DNA of 10,038 nt from Desulfovibrio sp. (GTDB taxonomy: Bacteria; Desulfobacterota; Desulfovibrionia; Desulfovibrionales; Desulfovibrionaceae). Under the pieces are notes generated by a model, which was given only the letters and a program-made list of their open reading frames with translations, had not been told where the DNA came from and did no database searches. The translations under genes and the position numbers were made by a program. The stretch is from positions 283 through 10,320 of the forward strand of contig DQED01000312.1 in assembly GCA_003525525.1 (NCBI GenBank), written 5' to 3'. Of the stretch, positions 5,396-10,038 are shown in pieces; positions within the stretch are counted from its first letter, which is position 1, and every line of letters starts with the position of its first letter.

Positions 5396-6157
5396 ATGCT
5401 TCGCATCGAAGACCTGCACGTCAAAATCGGCGACCGCGAAGTGCTTCGCGGCATCAACCTGCATATCGCCGAGAACGAGACATTCATCCTGTTCGGACCC
5501 AACGGATCGGGCAAGACCACCCTGCTCATGACCCTCATGGGCTTCGGCAACTACGAAATCATCCGCGGCCGCATCCTCTTTCGCGGCCAGGACATCACCC
5601 ACGCCAGCATCTACGAGCGGGCGCGCCTGGGCATCGGCATGTCCTTCCAGCGGCCACCCACCATCCACGGTCTCAAGACCCGCCACCTGGTGACCATGTG
5701 CGCCCGGGGCCGGGACATCGACGTGGAAGGCATGGCCATGAAGCTCAACATGGACGCCTTTCTCGACCGCGACATCAACGCCGGCTTCTCCGGCGGCGAG
5801 ATCAAGCGCTCGGAACTGCTTCAGCTCATGGCGCAAAATCCCTATCTGCTGCTTTTCGACGAGCCCGAATCCGGCGTGGATCTGGAAAACATGAAGCTTA
5901 TCGGCGCGACCGTGCGCGACGTGCTCTCTGGCGGCATCGAGCCCAGGCCCGGAACCAGCATGAAGCAGCAGCGGGTGCGCAAGCGGCCCGTGTCCGGGCT
6001 CATCATCACCCACACGGGCTACATTCTCGAATACGTCAACGCCGACCGGGGGCAGGTGCTTTACAACGGCCATCTGTGCTGCGAGGCCAATCCCCGCGAC
6101 ATCCTGGACCACATCAGCCAGTACGGCTACCAGGAATGCGTGCGCTGCCTCAACTAG
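5396..6157 (+). CDS. sufC: SufC-like Fe-S assembly ABC ATPase
   Basis: A 253-residue cytoplasmic ABC ATPase of the SUF system. It hydrolyses ATP to drive shape change in the SufB scaffold during Fe-S cluster assembly. Walker A is GPNGSGKT (34-41), the Q-loop is Q85, the signature is FSGGEIK (131-137), Walker B is LLLFDEP (151-157) with D-loop SGVD, and the H-loop histidine is H206. Length is close to the usual 250. Two features are unusual: a basic, proline-containing insertion of about 20 residues between D-loop and H-loop (about 178-200), and a C-terminal cysteine cluster with C228-C229 and a C248-x-x-C251 pair. An AGGGAAG ribosome binding site lies directly upstream. The stop is 18 bp before sufB, giving a two-gene operon. 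The absence of sufD and sufS fits the minimal SUF-like (SMS) type known in anaerobes. Confidence 0.93.
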   Translation: MLRIEDLHVKIGDREVLRGINLHIAENETFILFGPNGSGKTTLLMTLMGFGNYEIIRGRILFRGQDITHASIYERARLGIGMSFQRPPTIHGLKTRHLVTMCARGRDIDVEGMAMKLNMDAFLDRDINAGFSGGEIKRSELLQLMAQNPYLLLFDEPESGVDLENMKLIGATVRDVLSGGIEPRPGTSMKQQRVRKRPVSGLIITHTGYILEYVNADRGQVLYNGHLCCEANPRDILDHISQYGYQECVRCLN

Positions 6158-6175
6158 CCAAGGGGAGCCTTTCTT

Positions 6176-7336
6176 ATGGACAAAATCGATCTGCACGACT
6201 TCCGTTTCAGCGGCGGCCCCCAGCTCGGCGAGATTCCCGACCTGCGCCAGCTCGATGCGGCGGACAAGGCCGAGATGCTCATGTCCGGCGTGGACGTGGA
6301 AGAGCGCGAACGCGCCGGCACCTACCTCCAGGTGGACCATGGCCGCGTGCACTGCAAGAGCCTCCAGCCCGGCGTCGAAATCCTCGACATCAAGGACGCG
6401 CTGAAAAAGTACGACGGTCTGCCCGGCTATTTCTGGACGCAGGTGGACAAGGACAAGGACGAGTTCACCCGTTCGGCCGCGGAAAACCTCCACGGCGGCT
6501 ATTTCGTGCGCACGGAAAAAGGGGCCAAGATCGCCGAGCCGGTGCAGTCGTGCCTGTTTCTCAAAAGCGATATGGTCGGCCAGAACGTGCACAACGTGGT
6601 CATCGTCGAGGACGATTCCGAACTGCACATCATCACCGGCTGCTCGGTGGCCCACGGCTCCAAGGGCGCGGCCCACCTCGGCATCTCGGAATTTTTCGTC
6701 GGCAAGAACGCCAAGCTCACCTTCACCATGATCCACAACTGGGCCGACTCGACCGTGGTGCGGCCGCGCACGGGCGGCGTGGTGGACGAGGGGGGCGTAT
6801 TCATCAACAACTACGTGCTGCTCAAACCCGTAAAAGACCTCCAGTCCTATCCGGCCATACGCTTGAACGGCCGGGGGGCCGTGGCGCGGTTCAATTCCGT
6901 CATCGTCGCGCCGAAAGGCTCCTACGTCGATTCCGGCAGCCGCATCGAGCTCAACGCCCCGGACACGCGCGGCGAGATCATCTCGCGCACCATCGCCTCC
7001 GGCGGCACCATCGTGGCCCGTGGGTTCATCGGCGGCAACGCCGTGCCGGCCAAGGGGCACCTGGAGTGCAAGGGCCTCATCCTCGGCGGCGGCATCATCC
7101 ACGCCATCCCGGAACTGCGCGGCGCCATGGACGGGGTGGAGCTCTCCCACGAGGCCGCCGTGGGCAAGATCGCCCAGGAGGAGATCGAGTACCTCATGGC
7201 GCGCGGCCTCGACGAGGACGAAGCCACCTCCACCATCGTGCGCGGCTTCCTCAACGTGGACATCATGGGCCTGCCCAAGGAACTCAAGGACGTCATCGAA
7301 AAGACCATCTCCGAATCGCAAAAGGATATGTTCTAG
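6176..7336 (+). CDS. sufB: SufB/SufD-family Fe-S cluster scaffold (minimal SUF, SmsB-like)
   Basis: A 386-residue cytoplasmic protein with the right-handed beta-helix of the SufBD family, the scaffold on which the SufBC complex builds Fe-S clusters. The hallmark C-terminal core is clear: HLECKGLILGGG (295-306), HAIPELRG (309-316), and the HE pair at 325-326 in ELSHEAAVGKI, followed by the helical region MARGLDEDEATSTIVRGFL. C298 aligns with the conserved core cysteine of E. coli SufB, and HE aligns with its conserved histidine-glutamate pair. Other cysteines are C60, C126 and C156. It is shorter than E. coli SufB (about 495 residues), as expected for the minimal two-gene type where one SufB-like protein replaces SufB and SufD. 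AGGGGAG (6161-6167) precedes the ATG. The operon ends at a strong terminator. A cysteine desulfurase is not encoded nearby. Confidence 0.92.
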   Translation: MDKIDLHDFRFSGGPQLGEIPDLRQLDAADKAEMLMSGVDVEERERAGTYLQVDHGRVHCKSLQPGVEILDIKDALKKYDGLPGYFWTQVDKDKDEFTRSAAENLHGGYFVRTEKGAKIAEPVQSCLFLKSDMVGQNVHNVVIVEDDSELHIITGCSVAHGSKGAAHLGISEFFVGKNAKLTFTMIHNWADSTVVRPRTGGVVDEGGVFINNYVLLKPVKDLQSYPAIRLNGRGAVARFNSVIVAPKGSYVDSGSRIELNAPDTRGEIISRTIASGGTIVARGFIGGNAVPAKGHLECKGLILGGGIIHAIPELRGAMDGVELSHEAAVGKIAQEEIEYLMARGLDEDEATSTIVRGFLNVDIMGLPKELKDVIEKTISESQKDMF

Positions 7337-7361
7337 CGCTTCGAAATACGTCAGGCATCGC

Positions 7362-7395
7362 AAACGCCGCGGCCCGCAGGGGCTGCGGCGTTTTT
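7362..7395 (+). terminator. Strong intrinsic terminator of the suf operon
   Basis: A 14-bp stem starts AAACGCCGC (7362-7370) and ends GCGGCGTTT, closing on a 4-nt loop (7376-7379) with one G-U pair, and runs into TTTTT (7391-7395). It lies 26 bp after the sufB stop. The remaining gap to 7602 has no gene or clear promoter that I can support. Confidence 0.92.
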
Positions 7396-7602
7396 CTTCG
7401 CTCCAGGCGATTGCCAAAGGGGAACGCTTTGCGCTATTGCCGGTCCCGGTCGGCAGTTCACCCAGGCGTCGCCGCCCCGCAAGGGGAGCTAAACCTGCCG
7501 CGTCCCCTTTTTCCGCGCCGACACCTTGGCCGTGCCGCGTCGGAAGCCGGCGACCACGACATATCCTATCTTTGGGAAAAGGCACGCTTCAAGGGATAAG
7601 CG

Positions 7603-8199
7603 ATGTCCAGAATTCCTTTGCCCCTGGCCGTGGACGACATCACGGCCTTCGCGCGCTCCTTGCGCACGCGCCTGGCCGCGAGCCAGGCCGTGCCGAGCCA
7701 CCTCGAACTGCTCAACTGGCTGGCCAAGGCCGCAGGTTACAAGAACTTCCAGCATTTTCGGGCCGCAGCGCATCCGAATCTGCCGGAGGCGGAGCCGGAA
7801 CCTGTGGCCGCGCCCGAACCCGTCGTCGCGCCCGAACCGACGCCCGAGCCCGTGAGCGAAACCCGGCTCAAGCGACTGACGCGGCTCTACGACGCCGCAG
7901 GCCGCCTGACGCGCTGGCCGTCCAAACGGGGCATGCAGCTGACCTGTCTGTGGACGGTGTGGGCGGCCATCCCCAGTCGCGAGGTCTTTGACGAGCCGAG
8001 CGTGACGCGCATCCTCGCCGGGACGCACCTGTTCGGCGACCCGGTGCTGTTGCGCCGGGAACTGTGCGACCTGGGCCTTTTATGGCGCACCCCGGACTGC
8101 CGTGCCTACCGCCGCATGGAGCGCAAGCCGCCGCCCGAGGCGCTCGAACTCTTGCGCCGGGTACGCGCCAAGGCGCAGGAGCGGGGGGGCGCGGCATGA
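7603..8199 (+). CDS. DUF2087 domain protein with N-terminal helical domain and Glu-Pro repeat linker
   Basis: A 198-residue cytoplasmic protein with three parts. The N-terminus (about 8-55) is a small helical domain ending in LNWLAKAAGYKNFQHFRA, a motif found at the front of many bacterial proteins of unknown function. A linker (62-84) is built of repeated PEP units such as APEPV. The C-terminal domain (about 103-172) matches DUF2087, with RWPSK, the helix LTCLWTVWAAI, and the winged-helix-like LLRRELCDLGLLWRTPDCRAYRR. DUF2087 occurs at the C-terminus of some transcriptional regulators and alone; it may bind nucleic acid, but its function is not established. An AAGGGA site precedes the ATG by 6 nt. 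The stop overlaps the start of the next gene in ATGA, so the two are translationally coupled. Confidence 0.82.
   Translation: MSRIPLPLAVDDITAFARSLRTRLAASQAVPSHLELLNWLAKAAGYKNFQHFRAAAHPNLPEAEPEPVAAPEPVVAPEPTPEPVSETRLKRLTRLYDAAGRLTRWPSKRGMQLTCLWTVWAAIPSREVFDEPSVTRILAGTHLFGDPVLLRRELCDLGLLWRTPDCRAYRRMERKPPPEALELLRRVRAKAQERGGAA
7786..7854 (+). repeat. Degenerate tandem repeat encoding a PEP linker
   Basis: The DNA encodes about 23 residues of repeated PEPV, APEPV and TPEPV units (residues 62-84 of the DUF2087 protein), with gcgcccgaacc units recurring. Such Glu-Pro linkers are extended and flexible. It is an interdomain linker, and its copy number could vary between strains. Confidence 0.6.
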
Positions 8200-9056
8200 A
8201 CCTCTCCTTGCCCACGCCCCGCATCGTGAACACGCGTCTTGGCCCGGTCGCCTGCGCCGTCACCGGCGAAGGCCCCGCGGTGTTGTCCCTGCACGGCGCC
8301 ATGGGAGGCTGTGACCAGTCGGCGATTCTCGCCCGGCTGGTCGGTCCGGTACCGCGCCGCTACGTCTGCGTCTCGCGGCCGGGCTATCCGGGTACGCCCC
8401 TTGCCGGGCGCGAAACACCCGAGGCCCAGGCCGACCTGTGCGCCGCCCTGCTCGACGCGCTGGGCATCGCGGATACGGCGGTCATGGCCATCTCCGGCGG
8501 CGGCCCCTGCGCCCTTTCCTTCGCCCTGCGCCACGGCGGGCGCTGCAAGGCGCTGGCGCTTTATTCCACGTGCGCCGGCGTCATCGACACGCCTTTGCCC
8601 CTGGCCTACCGCCTCATGTCGGTCGCGGCTCGCTTCCCCTGGCTTTTCGGCTGGTTGCGCGGCCCGTCGGCGGATGTGCAAAAGGCCGCCCGCAAAAGCG
8701 TCGGCGATCCCGAACTGCGCCGCCGCATGCAGGCCGATCCCGAAACCTGGGCGCTTTTTGCTGCCCTCGTCGCCGGGACCGGCGAACGCACGGCGCAACG
8801 CCTGCCCGGCACGCACAACGACGTGGCCGTGACCCGAAGCCGCGACTACCCGCTTGAGGACATCGCCGCGCCGACGCTCGTCGTCCACGGCACGAACGAT
8901 CCTCACGTGCCCTTTGCCCGCCATGGCGCGGTGCTGGCCGCACGCATTCCCGGGGCACAGTCGCTGGCGGTGGAAGGCGGCGAACATGCCTGCGTCTTCA
9001 GCCACAGGGAGTTGATCCGGGGGCGGACCACGCAGTTCCTTGCCGCGCATTCGTAG
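8196..9056 (+). CDS. Alpha/beta hydrolase fold protein
   Basis: A 286-residue cytoplasmic alpha/beta hydrolase. The likely catalytic triad is visible: S100 in the nucleophile elbow MAISGGGP, D235 in VHGTNDPHVPF, and H264 in EGGEHACVF. The oxyanion-hole HG is at 33-34 in LSLHGAMGG. A cap-like helical stretch covers about 130-215. The family includes esterases, C-C hydrolases and haloperoxidase-like enzymes; the substrate cannot be told. The elbow is A-I-S-G-G rather than G-x-S-x-G, so its first glycine is alanine. The start at 8196 is chosen because it overlaps the preceding stop as ATGA and similarity begins there, although the frame is open back to 8064. A bidirectional terminator follows. 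Confidence 0.87.
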   Translation: MNLSLPTPRIVNTRLGPVACAVTGEGPAVLSLHGAMGGCDQSAILARLVGPVPRRYVCVSRPGYPGTPLAGRETPEAQADLCAALLDALGIADTAVMAISGGGPCALSFALRHGGRCKALALYSTCAGVIDTPLPLAYRLMSVAARFPWLFGWLRGPSADVQKAARKSVGDPELRRRMQADPETWALFAALVAGTGERTAQRLPGTHNDVAVTRSRDYPLEDIAAPTLVVHGTNDPHVPFARHGAVLAARIPGAQSLAVEGGEHACVFSHRELIRGRTTQFLAAHS

Positions 9057-9077
9057 GCCCGGCATCTGCAAAACGAA

Positions 9078-9121
9078 ACGCCGCCCGCCATGGCCCAAAG
9101 CCTTGGCGGGCGGCGTCTTTT
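9078..9121. terminator. Bidirectional intrinsic terminator between convergent genes
   Basis: A perfect 13-bp stem (9078-9090 with 9104-9116, ACGCCGCCCGCCA) has a 13-nt loop. CTTTT follows on the plus strand; on the minus strand it is followed by TTTCGTTTT. It lies between the alpha/beta hydrolase and the convergent exported-protein gene, so it can end both transcripts. Confidence 0.85.
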
Positions 9122-9142
9122 CGTCCAGCGTCGTGGCGCAGT

Positions 9143-9601
9143 CTACGGCCTGGTCAGCTCGAAATAGTCCGTCTGGTCGATATCCGGGAATTGAAACAGC
9201 ACGGGCGTGCAGGTGCCCTGGCGGATGAGCCGCAGCCGGCAGGGGATGGTCTTGCCCGGGGCGATGCCGTATTTTGCCGCGAATCGCGGACCGGGCGGCA
9301 TGCCGTTGACCAGCGTCAGGGCGTGTTCGATGCCCGGCCGGTAGAGCGGCTCGCCTGCGACGGGCGCGTCCGGCGTGAAGGTGAAGGCCACGGCCAAAGG
9401 CGGGTAGGGCGTCGGCGACCCCTGCCCCGGCGTGCCGGGACGCCAGGGCGTGACGGAAACGATCGTCGCCTTGCCGGGAAAGTCCTCGTAGCGACAGGGG
9501 CCGCCCACGCGGCCGCCGTCGCCGGCGGCGAACGCGTATGCGGGAAAGGCGGCCAGGATGGCCAGGGCGCACAGGGAAACAAGGCGCAGGGCGGTCTGCA
9601 T
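9143..9601 (-). CDS. Small exported protein of unknown function
   Basis: A 152-residue protein with a clear Sec signal peptide: MQTALRLVSL start, hydrophobic core through about residue 20, and an AYA-FAA cleavage region near 23-26. It is therefore likely periplasmic or secreted. The mature part is rich in Pro, Gly and Thr and looks beta-structured, with strands around KATIVSVTPW, LAVAFTFTP and CRLRLIRQG. Three cysteines (36, 121, 131) could form a disulfide. The early C11 lies inside the signal core and does not make a good lipobox. I do not recognise the family. The start has an excellent AAGGAGG site (9608-9614) with 6-nt spacing. It lies 23 bp downstream of the J-protein gene and probably shares its transcript; a functional link is not evident. 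Confidence 0.75.
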   Translation of the reverse strand: MQTALRLVSLCALAILAAFPAYAFAAGDGGRVGGPCRYEDFPGKATIVSVTPWRPGTPGQGSPTPYPPLAVAFTFTPDAPVAGEPLYRPGIEHALTLVNGMPPGPRFAAKYGIAPGKTIPCRLRLIRQGTCTPVLFQFPDIDQTDYFELTRP

Positions 9602-9624
9602 GGGGAGCCTCCTTGCGGCAGACC

Positions 9625-10038
9625 TTATTTGGCCAGAAGCCGCAGGTACAGGTCGCCGCGCATGGGGCCGATGCGCCGGCCCATGCCCTTCAGGCGTATG
9701 GGCCGGCCCACCACGAAATCCGGCGGCAGCGTCACCTCCACCATGGTCGGCTTGGCGTTGCCCAGGCCATGGCGGATGCCCACGCGGATGCGCGTGCCGG
9801 GAAAAAGGCTCGTGGTCGGCAGGTGCACGGTCTGTTCGTCGTCGAGCTGCTTGCGGAAATAGTCCTTGAGCGAACCCCAGAAGCCCTTGGAGAGGTCCAG
9901 GGACATGGCCTTGTCGCCCCAGTGGAACGAGACCTTGCGCGGCCCCTTGGCCGTGACCGGGCCGGAACGCGGCACGGCGTTGCGTTTGACCTGCTGGTAG
10001 ATGTCCTGGAACACCTGCCGGGCGAAGGGGTCCTTGAG
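9625..10038 (-). CDS. DnaJ/CbpA-like J-domain co-chaperone, C-terminal part (5' end outside window)
   Basis: The frame is open through the right edge and gives 137 C-terminal residues. The last part (VEVTLPPDF, then GRPIRLKGMGRRIGPMRGDLYLRLLAK) matches the second beta-sandwich of DnaJ/CbpA substrate-binding regions, where GDLY and a preceding LRLKGxG are typical. Upstream is DPFARQVFQDIYQQV, a segment often seen after the J-domain in Desulfovibrio-type J-proteins. No CxxCxGxG zinc-finger repeats appear in the visible part. The J-domain with its HPD motif should lie just beyond 10038. It would stimulate Hsp70 (DnaK) ATPase. A GTG at 10014 is not the start because similarity runs through it. 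The exported-protein gene follows 23 bp after the stop. Confidence 0.72.
   Translation of the reverse strand, partial: LKDPFARQVFQDIYQQVKRNAVPRSGPVTAKGPRKVSFHWGDKAMSLDLSKGFWGSLKDYFRKQLDDEQTVHLPTTSLFPGTRIRVGIRHGLGNAKPTMVEVTLPPDFVVGRPIRLKGMGRRIGPMRGDLYLRLLAK

Noticed and set aside
4907..7585. Very long minus-strand open frame opposite the response regulator and sufCB
   Set aside because: It is antisense to three well-supported genes, is rich in His/Val/Gly/Asp in the manner of GC-rich shadow frames, and has no recognisable domain.
5371..7599. Long plus-strand open frame overlapping sufC and sufB
   Set aside because: Out of frame with both clear Suf proteins, Arg/Pro/His-rich, and a shadow caused by high GC.
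8106..9572. Long minus-strand frame opposite the alpha/beta hydrolase
   Set aside because: Low-complexity Arg/Gly/Ala translation with no domain. The opposite strand has an intact catalytic triad.
9633..9663. CxxCxGxG zinc finger in the J-protein C-terminus
   Set aside because: No cysteine pairs occur in the visible 137 residues, so it is not a classical DnaJ zinc-finger segment.

Overview
The window is GC-rich, densely packed bacterial DNA. The gene content points to an anaerobic deltaproteobacterium, probably Desulfovibrionaceae. The main clues are a two-gene SufC-SufB type Fe-S assembly operon, a DUF4213/DUF364 protein and a zinc-finger-less DnaJ-type C-terminus. This assignment is an inference from style and content; there is no rRNA or marker gene to fix it.

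Layout, left to right. Positions 27-1582 carry two minus-strand genes: a DUF4213/DUF364 protein (putative metal chelation) and, upstream of it, an AT-richer gene for a receiver-like domain with two C-terminal membrane helices. The N-terminus of that receiver gene is interrupted by an in-frame stop just after a plausible ATG. Positions about 1583-1760 form an AT-rich island with a 15-bp palindrome and a 10-bp inverted repeat. A good sigma70-type promoter (1928-1956) then drives an ADP-ribosylglycohydrolase-family gene (1984-2892) on the plus strand.

Positions 2893-5284 hold a structured leader, two small helical genes of unknown function (3011-3298 and 3358-3561), a membrane acyltransferase-3 family protein (3657-4769) and a stand-alone CheY-like response regulator (4913-5284). 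A clear intrinsic terminator (5312-5341) closes this block.

Positions 5396-7336 are the sufC-sufB pair. It is a self-contained bicistron, since a strong intrinsic terminator follows at 7362-7395 and no sufD, sufS, sufU or regulator is present. The two proteins should form the ATPase/scaffold complex for Fe-S cluster assembly.

Positions 7603-9056 hold a DUF2087 protein translationally coupled (ATGA overlap) to an alpha/beta hydrolase. A 13-bp hairpin (9078-9121) between convergent genes probably terminates both sides. The right end (9143-10038) is a minus-strand pair: the C-terminal part of a J-domain co-chaperone running off the window, followed by a small exported protein of unknown function.

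Most of the window is ordinary chromosomal housekeeping and accessory content. The segment most worth a second look is 887-1760: the membrane-anchored receiver protein with an internal insertion, its interrupted start and its low-GC palindromic upstream region.
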